Part shown: positions 1 through 6,571 of the stretch, one piece after another
Layout: every line of letters begins with the position of its first letter
Position numbering within the stretch: position 1 is the first letter of the stretch
NCBI GenBank assembly: GCA_017416505.1
Contig: JAFQCI010000143.1
Span: forward strand, 1-6,931
Length of the DNA stretch: 6,931 nt
Source of the DNA: Lachnospiraceae bacterium
GTDB taxonomy: Bacteria; Bacillota_A; Clostridia; Lachnospirales; Lachnospiraceae
Reading direction: 5' to 3'
Notes under the pieces: model-generated
Seen by the model: the letters and a program-made list of their open reading frames with translations, nothing else
Told to the model about the DNA's origin: nothing
Database searches by the model: none
Made by a program: the position numbers and the translations under genes

Positions 1-2474
1 ACTTTTTAAGACTATATCCAGGAGCAAATATTTTAGCAGCCACAAAGAAAGATTTTGAACCGGCAAACCGAAAAAAATTCTGTTCCCGTATTGCAACAGG
101 TGATTATGATGCAGTGATTATTGGTCATACGCAGTTTGAGAAAATACCATTATCTACAGAACGACAGGTAGCCATGATAGAGCGTCAGATAGAAGAAATC
201 GAAATGGCAATCGAGGCTACCAAAGCTGCAAAGGGAGAGCGTTATACCATTAAACAGATGGAAAAGACAAAGAAATCTTTACATACAAGACTTTCCAAAT
301 TGAATGATGCGAGCAAAAAAGATAATGTAGTAACCTTTGAGCAGTTAGGTGTGGACAGGCTGTTTGTTGACGAGTCGCACAATTACAAAAATTTGTTCCT
401 TTACACAAAAATGAGGAATGTTGCAGGTATCGCACAGACAGAAGCACAGAAATCTTCGGATATGTTTGCAAAGTGTCAGTACATGGATGAACTGACAGGT
501 GGTAAAGGCATCACTTTTGCAACAGGTACACCAATTTCTAACAGTATGACAGAACTTTATACGAACATGAGGTATCTACAATATAGCACACTCCAGAAGT
601 TAGGACTTGGCAATTTCGACAGTTGGGCGGCTACTTTCGGAGAAACGCAGACTGCCATTGAGCTTGCACCGGAAGGAACCGGATATCGGGCGAAAACAAG
701 ATTTGCAAAATTCTTTAACCTTCCGGAACTGATTTCTCTTTTTAAAGAGAGTGCAGACATTCAGACACCGGATATGTTAAAACTTCCCGTACCGGAAGCC
801 GAGTATGAAAATGTGGTGTTAAAACCTAGTGAATATCAAAAAGAAATGGTACAATCCCTTGCGGATCGTGCAGAAGCAGTACGTGACAGGAGAGTGGAAG
901 CACACATTGACAATATGCTGAAAATCACTAATGACGGTAGAAAACTAGCATTAGACCAAAGACTGATTAACGATATTCTTCCGGATGAAGATAATTCCAA
1001 AGCTGCCACTTGTGTAGATAAAGCATTTGAAATCTGGGAAGAAACAAAAGAACAGAAATCGGCACAGCTTATTTTCTGTGATTTGTCCACTCCAAAAGGC
1101 GATGGCACATTCAATGTCTATGAGGATATAAGAGATAAGCTGATAGAAAAAGGTGTGCCAAAAGAAGAAGTCGCATTTATCCATGATGCCAATACGGAAA
1201 AAAGAAAAGCGGAGCTGTTTGCAAAGGTAAGAAGCGGACAGGTTCGTTTTTTGTTGGGTTCTACTGCAAAAATGGGAGCCGGAACCAACGTACAGGACAG
1301 ATTGATTGCATTACATCACTTGGATGTGCCTTGGCGTCCGTCAGATATTGAACAGCAGGAAGGTAGAATTTTGCGACAGGGAAACAAGAATGATAAAGTT
1401 AAGATTTTCCGCTATGTGACAGAAGGAACCTTTGACAGTTACTCCTGGCAACTTATAGAGAATAAGCAGAAATTTATCGGTCAGATTATGACAAGTAAAT
1501 CCCCGGTACGTTCCTGTGAAGACATTGACGAAGCAGCGTTGTCCTATGCAGAGGTAAAGGCACTTGCAACGGGTAATCCATACATAAAAGAAAAGATGGA
1601 TCTGGATATTCAGGTATCAAAGCTGAAATTGATGAAGGCGAACCACACAAGCCAGCGTTACCGTCTGGAGGACAATATTGCACAACATTATCCAAAGCAG
1701 ATAGCTACCATGAAAGAGCGAATTGCCGGATATCGTGCGGACATTCAGACTTATGAACAGAACAAACCACTGGATAAAGATAAATTTTCCATGAAAATCG
1801 GCAACAAGTTATTTACAGACAAGAAAGAAGCAGGAACAGCTCTTATTGATATGTGTAGGAGTGCAAAGCAACCCAACATGGCAGTAACCATTGGAGAATA
1901 TCGAGGGTTTAAGATGAGTGTTTCTTTTGACACATTCAATTCCAAGTTTTCCATTGCATTAAAGGGACAGTTGAGCCATGAGGTGGAAATCGGTGCTGAT
2001 CCGTTAGGAAATCTGCAAAGACTTTCCAATGCCTTAGAAGCAATGTCCGGCAAAATGGCAGATGTGGAACAGAAACTTTCCAATGTGGAACATCAGCTTG
2101 AAACTGCAAAGGTGGAAGTCACAAAGCCTTTCCCACAGGAAGAGGAACTGAAGGAGAAATTAGAAAGACTTAGTGAGTTAAATGCTCTTTTGAATATGGA
2201 TGAAAAAGGTGATGCAGCAATGGTTATGGGTGATGATGAATCGGAAGCTTCAAAGGGAGAAAAAGAAGTTGCAGATTGTTCAGCGAAGAATGTTTCATTT
2301 GCGGAGAAAACAACTAACATAGGAACGGATAAAGATATTAGAAAGTACGCAGATGCACCTAAAGAAAGAGTATCAATAAAGGCGAAGTTAGAAGCTATGA
2401 AAGTTAAGGCTGCCAGAGGAGATAAAGAAAAATCTACGCCCAAAAAGATAAAGGATAAAGCAGAAACTTTATAA
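1..2474 (+). CDS. Large SNF2/DEAD-like helicase of an ICE, C-terminal part (5' partial)
   Basis: The frame is open from the left edge (first whole codon at 3), so this is the last 823 residues of a longer protein. Superfamily 2 helicase motifs appear in order: motif II as DESH (residues 123-126, nt 369-380), the ATGTPISNS motif III region (near 173-181), motif V GAGTNVQDR (near 425) and motif VI QQEGRILRQGN (near 451) with its paired arginines. The ATP-binding motif I must lie upstream. After about residue 500 the protein turns helical and charged, with a Lys-rich tail. Very long proteins of this type, often with an N6-DNA-methylase-like region ahead of the helicase, are typical of Tn1549/CTn-like elements of Firmicutes. 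A role in handling element DNA during transfer, or in protecting it, is inference. The downstream hairpin suggests its transcript ends before the defence operon. Family confidence is high; exact function is unknown. Confidence 0.9.
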   Translation, partial: FLRLYPGANILAATKKDFEPANRKKFCSRIATGDYDAVIIGHTQFEKIPLSTERQVAMIERQIEEIEMAIEATKAAKGERYTIKQMEKTKKSLHTRLSKLNDASKKDNVVTFEQLGVDRLFVDESHNYKNLFLYTKMRNVAGIAQTEAQKSSDMFAKCQYMDELTGGKGITFATGTPISNSMTELYTNMRYLQYSTLQKLGLGNFDSWAATFGETQTAIELAPEGTGYRAKTRFAKFFNLPELISLFKESADIQTPDMLKLPVPEAEYENVVLKPSEYQKEMVQSLADRAEAVRDRRVEAHIDNMLKITNDGRKLALDQRLINDILPDEDNSKAATCVDKAFEIWEETKEQKSAQLIFCDLSTPKGDGTFNVYEDIRDKLIEKGVPKEEVAFIHDANTEKRKAELFAKVRSGQVRFLLGSTAKMGAGTNVQDRLIALHHLDVPWRPSDIEQQEGRILRQGNKNDKVKIFRYVTEGTFDSYSWQLIENKQKFIGQIMTSKSPVRSCEDIDEAALSYAEVKALATGNPYIKEKMDLDIQVSKLKLMKANHTSQRYRLEDNIAQHYPKQIATMKERIAGYRADIQTYEQNKPLDKDKFSMKIGNKLFTDKKEAGTALIDMCRSAKQPNMAVTIGEYRGFKMSVSFDTFNSKFSIALKGQLSHEVEIGADPLGNLQRLSNALEAMSGKMADVEQKLSNVEHQLETAKVEVTKPFPQEEELKEKLERLSELNALLNMDEKGDAAMVMGDDESEASKGEKEVADCSAKNVSFAEKTTNIGTDKDIRKYADAPKERVSIKAKLEAMKVKAARGDKEKSTPKKIKDKAETL

Positions 2475-2481
2475 ATGATGC

Positions 2482-2514
2482 AGAGGGCAGTCAGAAACTG
2501 TCTGCTCTCTTATT
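2482..2514 (+). terminator. Hairpin after the helicase gene, probable terminator
   Basis: It starts 7 bases after the helicase stop codon. AGAGGGCAG (2482-2490) pairs with CTGCTCTCT (2502-2510), with one G-T wobble. Inside, a T-T mismatch is followed by CAG/CTG closing an AAA loop. The tail TTATTAG is only moderately T-rich, so termination may be partial. It separates the helicase gene from the following operon. Confidence 0.6.
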
Positions 2515-2528
2515 AGTAAAAGCAGATT

Positions 2529-2604
2529 TTATCATTATTTGTTCTATAACTTATATATATTTGTAGATTGATATTATGATGATTAAATTAAGATTAAGTA
2601 TCAA
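2529..2604 (+). promoter_or_regulatory. Possible promoter zone for the three-gene operon
   Basis: Since a terminator-like hairpin precedes it and no other gene lies between, the operon needs a promoter in this gap. Weak candidates are TTATCA (2529-2534), a 17-base spacer, then TATATA (2552-2557); or TTGTAG (2561-2566), 17 bases, then TAAATT (2584-2589). None is a good consensus match, and A/T-rich sequence yields such hits freely. Only the general location is suggested. Confidence 0.2.
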
Positions 2605-2629
2605 ATAGGTTGTAGATATTTATGGTAGT

Positions 2630-2902
2630 ATGCTTCGAAGTGTGATAAAATCAATATATATATTTTGTGAATGGATGATGTCTATGAAAAACAAAGTAGT
2701 AACACATTTTACGAATAATGTAACGTATTTCTATATAGATAAACCCATCATAATTATAAAGACTTTTTGGCAAATTCACATGGCAAAAGTTCGTTATATA
2801 GAAACACAAGAAGAGGATATTGTTGATATTAGCATAATTAGGAAAGTTCCATCGAAAGATAAATCAATATCTATAAGTTGGTTGAGGAGGAGTTCCAAAT
2901 GA
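2630..2902 (+). CDS. Doubtful small ORF (90 codons) overlapping the nuclease start by ATGA
   Basis: This frame runs from ATG 2630 to TGA 2900-2902, and its stop overlaps the nuclease start codon as ATGA. That overlap is common in translationally coupled genes. In-frame Met codons also occur at 2675, 2678, 2684 and 2780, which would give proteins of about 75 to 40 residues. None has a recognisable ribosome binding site, and the first half reads like translated A/T-rich noncoding DNA (many Ile, Tyr, Lys). The last 40 residues, from MAKVRYIE, have a more protein-like acidic and hydrophobic pattern. I recognise no family. It may be a chance frame, a short coupling peptide, or the remnant of a regulator. 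Confidence 0.2.
   Translation: MLRSVIKSIYIFCEWMMSMKNKVVTHFTNNVTYFYIDKPIIIIKTFWQIHMAKVRYIETQEEDIVDISIIRKVPSKDKSISISWLRRSSK
2885..2892 (+). promoter_or_regulatory. Strong ribosome binding site setting the nuclease start at 2899
   Basis: AGGAGGAG lies 6 bases before ATG 2899 and matches the Shine-Dalgarno consensus. It decides the start: the in-frame TTG at 2878 lies upstream of this site and would put it inside the coding region. Confidence 0.85.
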
Positions 2903-3852
2903 TTTTAGATTTTTTTGAAGGCAAGTTGGATGGAGACTCATGGGAAGAAATTTGCCAATCGTGTTATCGAATGAGATATAGAGATGTACATTATACAGAA
3001 ATTCCAGCAGTTCAAGGTGGAGATGGAGGAATTGAAGGATTTACACAGAATGGAATAGTAAATCAATGCTATTGTGCGGAAAGGGATTATTCTGAAAATG
3101 AATTATATGAACATCAACGAGATAAAATGACACATGACATAAAAAAGTTGCTTTCACCAAATTATAAAAAGCGACTTATGAAATTAGGTGTGCCCAAAAT
3201 TCGAGAATGGCATTTTGTTGTTCCATTTTATAAAGACTCTAGAATTATTGAACATGCAGAAAACAAAAGAAAAGAAGTGCTGAAATATAAGGTGGAAAAT
3301 CCTGACCAATATGATTATATTGATTCCCAATTTATTATAGTTATTAAGCAGGCAGAAGATTTTTCTGTGGAGATTACAAGAACGCTTAGAGAATCACTGA
3401 CTGATACAAAGCTTAACCTTGCTGTGCGAACAGTAAAAAAACCGGATTGGGAGCAATGTGATTCTGAAAAAGTTGCTAATATATCAAGGAAAGTAAAAGC
3501 TGTAATGGGTGATGTAGAAGACGATGACGAGGATCTAAACGATATAGTTGATGTTTATGTTGAAGCTTATATAAAGGGAATGGAAATAATGCGTATGCTT
3601 CGTGTATCATTTTCAGAAATATATGAAGATGTATATGGGCTTGAGCAGTCATACAAAAAGCAGGTTAGAGTTCAAACAAGGTTAAATACCGATAGAAGTA
3701 TGAATATAAAAGTATTTAATGATATTTTACAAGATTTTGAGAAACAACTTAAAGAGGCTTGTAAATATTTTACACCAGAATCTATTATTGAATTAAAAAC
3801 AGATATAATAAGTATGTGGCTTGCAGATTGTTCAATGCAGTTTAGAAAGTAG
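2899..3852 (+). CDS. Restriction-endonuclease-like effector of a Lamassu/ABC-3C-type system (LmuA-like)
   Basis: This 317-aa protein starts at ATG 2899 behind a near-perfect ribosome binding site. Its first third resembles the PD-(D/E)xK/Mrr-like nuclease fold: helix 1 with W15-E16-E17, then GGDGGIEG with D42, then Q56-C-Y58-C-A-E61. In classical members the last motif is Q-x-K; here Tyr replaces the Lys, so catalysis may use another residue (E61, K76, K82 and K83 are nearby) or be altered. Residues from about 170 to 317 are helical and charged, include an acidic stretch (DVEDDDEDLND) and show no family I can name. In this operon position they may be the docking domain for the ATPase partners. 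By position and fold this is the effector, expected to attack DNA when released or activated. Its stop lies 7 bases before the next gene. The nuclease call is moderate, and the operon role is inferred from context. Confidence 0.7.
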   Translation: MILDFFEGKLDGDSWEEICQSCYRMRYRDVHYTEIPAVQGGDGGIEGFTQNGIVNQCYCAERDYSENELYEHQRDKMTHDIKKLLSPNYKKRLMKLGVPKIREWHFVVPFYKDSRIIEHAENKRKEVLKYKVENPDQYDYIDSQFIIVIKQAEDFSVEITRTLRESLTDTKLNLAVRTVKKPDWEQCDSEKVANISRKVKAVMGDVEDDDEDLNDIVDVYVEAYIKGMEIMRMLRVSFSEIYEDVYGLEQSYKKQVRVQTRLNTDRSMNIKVFNDILQDFEKQLKEACKYFTPESIIELKTDIISMWLADCSMQFRK

Positions 3853-3854
3853 GG
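3850..3854 (+). promoter_or_regulatory. Ribosome binding site overlapping the nuclease stop, supports a TTG start
   Basis: TAGGG (followed by A), part of AGTAGGGA, overlaps the nuclease stop codon TAG (3850-3852) and lies 5 bases before TTG 3860. No ATG is available in the first part of the next gene, so this site picks TTG 3860 as its start. It also suggests that translation of the two genes is coupled. Confidence 0.5.
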
Positions 3855-3859
3855 ATAAA

Positions 3860-4336
3860 TTGAAAAAATTACTTTTGACAGATGAAATAGTTTTTGATGC
3901 TAAACCAGATGCGGTACCATATAATTATCGAATCAGCTATAAAGTAGCTCAGCTATGTTTGGTTATTGCAAAATGTTGTAGCGGTAGAAGTGGGTGTTCG
4001 CTGATTAAATTACATATTTTCTCTAGTGCACTAAATACGAAAGAGTACATGAAAGTACTAGAAGATTATTTAGATGATAAATTACCATATATGTTAGTGC
4101 GGTTTGAACCGTCGGTAAATCGGGCTATAAAGTATGCAATCGCTGATGAGCTTATAATTCAATTAAAGAATGGCACATTTCGTCTTTCTGAAAAGGGGAA
4201 AAAATTTGTTATAGAAATTGAAAAAGATAAGAGCATATTGATTAAGGAAAAGCAGTATTTAAGTAAATATAGCAAGAAACTTACAAACGACAAAATGGAT
4301 ATATTGATGTCAGCGTGGAGGTATAAAAATGCTTAA
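3860..4336 (+). CDS. ABC-3C middle component / LmuC-like winged-helix protein
   Basis: This 158-aa protein probably starts at the uncommon codon TTG 3860. The upstream in-frame TTG at 3821 lies inside the nuclease gene and has no binding site. The segment from Y27 to L58 (YKVAQLCLVIAKC, then SLIKLHIFSSAL) resembles the conserved core of small middle proteins of Lamassu (LmuC/DdmB) and ABC-three-component systems. Residues 95-117 (ending in NGTFRLSEKGKKFV) look like the wing of a winged helix, with the hydrophobic strand, turn and EKG typical of that fold. It should bridge the ATPase and the effector and may hold the effector inactive or present it. It follows the nuclease gene by 7 bases and overlaps the ATPase gene by 8, so all three are probably made together. 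Recognition rests on length, position and motif likeness, not on a database search. Confidence 0.65.
   Translation: MKKLLLTDEIVFDAKPDAVPYNYRISYKVAQLCLVIAKCCSGRSGCSLIKLHIFSSALNTKEYMKVLEDYLDDKLPYMLVRFEPSVNRAIKYAIADELIIQLKNGTFRLSEKGKKFVIEIEKDKSILIKEKQYLSKYSKKLTNDKMDILMSAWRYKNA
4316..4322 (+). promoter_or_regulatory. Ribosome binding site of the ATPase gene, inside the middle gene
   Basis: TGGAGGT lies 6 bases before ATG 4329. It is embedded in the last codons of the middle-component gene, whose stop at 4334-4336 falls after the ATPase start codon. The two genes overlap, which favours coupled translation. Confidence 0.8.
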
Positions 4337-6347
4337 AATTAATAGACTTCAGATAAAAATTGTAACAGAACAAGGCATCTATGGTATTGATGAACAATTT
4401 CATGAAGGATTGAATTTCTTGGCAAGTGATGATAACACCTGTGGAAAAAGTTCAGTAATAGAAGCTATATATTATGGTTTGGGATTTGAAGAAATAATAG
4501 GAGGAAAAGGAGAAAAGGTACTTACATCTGCTTACAAAACGTTTATTGAAGATAAAGGTCAAAAGTTGGATGTAGTAGAATCAAGAATATATTTAGAAAT
4601 ATCAAATGGTTTAGAGGTTGTAACATTATATAGAACTGCAAGAGATTTAATAAGAGATTCTAAATTGGTAACGGTATATTATTCATCTCTGGATAAGATA
4701 AATGATGAAACCACGTTAATAGAAGATATGTATGTGCATATGAAAAATTCAGCAACGAACGTAAAGGGATTTCATACATTTTTGGAGAAATTTTTACATC
4801 TTGAATTACCTTTGGTTCCAGCTACAGATGGGAAACAGCGAAAATTATATTTGCAATTGATTTTTTCTTGTATGTTTATAGAACAGAAGCATGGCTGGGG
4901 AGATATTTTTTCGGGAATTCCGGTTCTTGGAATAAAAGACTCGAAAAAAAGAGTAGTAGAGTATGTTCTTGGTTTGGATACAATTAATACAGAAAAGAAA
5001 AAAGAAGAACTAAAATTTGAAGAAACCAGAATAAAAAATGAGTGGGAAGTAGAGATAAAAGAATTAAAAAATGCGGTTAATAGGGAAACTTGTTCAGTGT
5101 CTGGGGTTCCGGTAGTGCCATGTGAGTTTACACAAATTTCTGCCAAGAGTATACATATATTTAAAGATGAAAATCTTTTGGATATTTATATCCAGGGATT
5201 AAAAGATGAATGTAAGAAGTTAGATGCTATAAAACCACGAGTAATTGATAATTTTGATGAATTACAGAGAGAACTTGAAGAGACTGAAAAAAATATAGAG
5301 AAGTTTGAAACAGATACATGCAGATTAAGAAATGAACTTTCAAAAGAGACAGCAGCAATATTAGTTTTGAATGATAATTTGGAAATCATAGAAACAGATT
5401 TACAAAATAATAAAGATGCTGCTAAGTTAAGGAAACTCGGAGCGGAAATTGGTTGTAAATCATTTGAAAATGTTTGTCCTATTTGTAACCAGCCTATTGC
5501 AGATTCTCTATTGCCTGTGGTAGAAGAGACAGAAGTTATGAGCATAGATGAAAATATTCGCCATTTGGAAGCTCAGAAAGTTATGCTTTCATATGCACGG
5601 GAAAGTCATTATGCAAATAAAAAAACGATTGATGAAAAGTTACAGCTATTACAAGGCAAAATTTTCTCATTGAGACGATTGGCAAAGGCAATAAGAAATG
5701 ATATTTATTCGATTGACGATAATATGTCAGAAACGATTGTTTATAAGAGGATCGACTTGTTAAATAGAATCGAGAAATTAGAAATGTTACAGGATTTCGT
5801 AGAGAAAAAAATAGATAATTTATTATCTTTGGGCAAGGCATGGAAAAAATTATTAGATAACAAGAAAAAAGTTCCTAGTAAAAAGTTTTCGAGAGCCGAT
5901 TATGAAAAAATGGAAAAACTCAACACACACTTTATTGAGAATTTGCGTAAGTACGGATATAAAAGTGTTGCCAATATGGATGCAATACAAATATCGGAAG
6001 AAAGTTATCTGCCAGTGATTGAGGAGTTTGATATGAAATTTGATTCATCAGCAAGTGATAATATTAGAGCGATATGGGCATATACGATATCACTAATGCA
6101 GACATCAATGGACAAACATGGAAATCATCCAGGAGTAATAATTTTTGATGAACCCAATCAACATAGTATTATTCCCGAAGATATGGAGGAGTTTTTTAAT
6201 AGCATAATTAGTTTGGGTAAAAGTACGCAAATTATAGTTGGCATAACAGTTAAAGATACAGATACAAAATCCGAAATAGAAAAATTGCCAACAGAACAGT
6301 ATCGAATAATACACATCGCAAATAAAGCTTTTCAAAAAATACAATAA
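4329..6347 (+). CDS. Rad50/SMC-like ATPase of a Lamassu/ABC-3C-type system (LmuB-like)
   Basis: The 672-aa protein has the split ATPase plan of SMC/Rad50 proteins. The N-terminal head carries the P-loop at 34-42 (D-D-N-T-C-G39-K40-S41-S42), followed by VIEAIYYGLG. Coiled-coil-like segments run about 220-260, 300-370 and 405-520, with C383-P-I-C386 between them in the position of a Rad50 zinc hook. The C-terminal head has a degenerate ABC signature around S573-R580 (SSASDNIR), then Walker B VIIF-D607-E608, continuing as PNQHS. The DNxxGKS P-loop context, the YxLG after it and the DEPxQxS ending fit LmuB/ABC-3C ATPases better than true Rad50, which is about twice as long. One oddity is that D34 stands where the first P-loop glycine normally is. 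The likely role is to bind foreign or broken DNA and use ATP to switch on the nuclease-like partner. Family confidence is high; subtype is uncertain. Confidence 0.85.
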   Translation: MLKINRLQIKIVTEQGIYGIDEQFHEGLNFLASDDNTCGKSSVIEAIYYGLGFEEIIGGKGEKVLTSAYKTFIEDKGQKLDVVESRIYLEISNGLEVVTLYRTARDLIRDSKLVTVYYSSLDKINDETTLIEDMYVHMKNSATNVKGFHTFLEKFLHLELPLVPATDGKQRKLYLQLIFSCMFIEQKHGWGDIFSGIPVLGIKDSKKRVVEYVLGLDTINTEKKKEELKFEETRIKNEWEVEIKELKNAVNRETCSVSGVPVVPCEFTQISAKSIHIFKDENLLDIYIQGLKDECKKLDAIKPRVIDNFDELQRELEETEKNIEKFETDTCRLRNELSKETAAILVLNDNLEIIETDLQNNKDAAKLRKLGAEIGCKSFENVCPICNQPIADSLLPVVEETEVMSIDENIRHLEAQKVMLSYARESHYANKKTIDEKLQLLQGKIFSLRRLAKAIRNDIYSIDDNMSETIVYKRIDLLNRIEKLEMLQDFVEKKIDNLLSLGKAWKKLLDNKKKVPSKKFSRADYEKMEKLNTHFIENLRKYGYKSVANMDAIQISEESYLPVIEEFDMKFDSSASDNIRAIWAYTISLMQTSMDKHGNHPGVIIFDEPNQHSIIPEDMEEFFNSIISLGKSTQIIVGITVKDTDTKSEIEKLPTEQYRIIHIANKAFQKIQ

Positions 6348-6375
6348 AACTTATCACAAAGTAATAGAAAGTTAG

Positions 6376-6411
6376 AAAAAGGCAATTGAGAGTATCTTGA
6401 TTGCCTTTTTT
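6376..6411 (+). terminator. Strong intrinsic terminator of the three-gene operon
   Basis: It starts 28 bases after the ATPase stop. AAAAAGGCAAT (6376-6386) pairs perfectly with ATTGCCTTTTT (6400-6410). The stem then continues through two G-T wobbles and AGA/TCT to a GTA loop, 16 pairs in all. The run of six T at the 3' side completes a classical Rho-independent terminator. The A-run on the other side could make it work in both directions. Confidence 0.9.
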
Positions 6412-6451
6412 ATATATTTATTTACAGCGACAGAAAGGAGACAGGAGTAAA

Positions 6452-6487
6452 TTGCAGAAAAGGAAACGAATAAGGGCAGTAATATAA
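6452..6487 (+). other. Minute reading frame with a good ribosome binding site, possible gene remnant
   Basis: AAAGGAGACAGGAG (6434-6447) resembles one or two Shine-Dalgarno sites. A TTG at 6452 follows 4 bases later and opens 11 codons ending at TAA 6485-6487. Such a strong site before so short a frame suggests the beginning of a former backbone gene cut off when this region was rearranged, or a leader peptide. There is no further evidence. Confidence 0.25.
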
Positions 6488-6546
6488 TTATGGTAAAAGT
6501 GAATAAGTTGTTTTAGCAAAAGGCAGTCCCTAGTGGCTGCCTTTTG
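6483..6546 (+). promoter_or_regulatory. Leader ahead of ardC: TATAAT box, 8-codon frame, hairpin (possible attenuator)
   Basis: A consensus TATAAT sits at 6483-6488, though no good -35 box lies 16-18 bases upstream. Next comes an 8-codon frame, ATG 6490 to TAG 6514-6516, whose stop abuts the hairpin at 6517-6546. A short translated frame immediately before a terminator-like hairpin, and 60 bases ahead of a gene, is the layout of an attenuator. The tiny frame lacks a clear ribosome binding site, so this remains a suggestion. Confidence 0.3.
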
Positions 6547-6550
6547 TCAT
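6517..6550 (+). terminator. Perfect 10-bp hairpin upstream of ardC
   Basis: CAAAAGGCAG (6517-6526) pairs perfectly with CTGCCTTTTG (6537-6546). The inner bases TCCCTAGTGG can add a CC/GG pair. The descending arm contains a T-run (TTTTGT), so it could stop transcription entering ardC or act as a regulated leader. It shares GGCAGTC with the hairpin at 2482-2514. Confidence 0.65.
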
Positions 6551-6566
6551 GCAAAATTGAAAATAT

Positions 6567-6571
6567 GGAGG
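6567..6571 (+). promoter_or_regulatory. Ribosome binding site of ardC
   Basis: GGAGG lies 6 bases before ATG 6578 and fixes that codon as the start. Confidence 0.85.

Larger units (their letters stand above)
2475..2898. other. A/T-rich intergenic region ahead of the defence-like operon
   Basis: This gap of about 420 bases holds the helicase terminator hairpin at its left end and the nuclease-gene ribosome binding site at its right end. Between them the DNA is very A/T rich, with runs such as TATATATAT near 2552 and 2654. I find no tRNA, no convincing reverse-strand gene and no long repeat. An 8-mer, TTGTAGAT, occurs at 2561-2568 and again at 2610-2617. TTGATA (2568-2573) and TATCAA (2599-2604) form a spaced inverted pair. 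These could be regulator sites but are also expected by chance in such DNA. The one reading frame, 2630-2902, is listed separately. Confidence 0.6.

Noticed and set aside
250..2443. Several reverse-strand open frames of 67-116 codons across the helicase gene
   Set aside because: They lie wholly opposite a gene with clear helicase motifs and have no recognisable domains; they are by-products of its codon use.
2878..2898. Upstream TTG start for the nuclease
   Set aside because: The AGGAGGAG site at 2885-2892 would fall inside the coding region; ATG 2899 is at ideal spacing from it.
3821..3859. Upstream TTG start for the middle component
   Set aside because: It overlaps the end of the nuclease gene by over 30 bases without a binding site; TTG 3860 has one and better fits the size of the family.
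2899..4336. Toxin-antitoxin pair reading of the first two operon genes
   Set aside because: The third gene overlaps the second and encodes an SMC-like ATPase, so the three-component reading explains all genes; the middle protein looks like LmuC rather than an antitoxin.
4772..6344. Reverse-strand open frames opposite the ATPase gene
   Set aside because: Low-complexity Ser/Phe/Leu-rich translations opposite an A-rich coding strand with intact ATPase motifs; no convincing start sites.
4329..6347. Housekeeping SbcC/Rad50 or RecN
   Set aside because: Too short, lacks an LSGG signature, no SbcD/Mre11 partner beside it, and the DEPNQHS ending and neighbours fit Lamassu/ABC-3C better.
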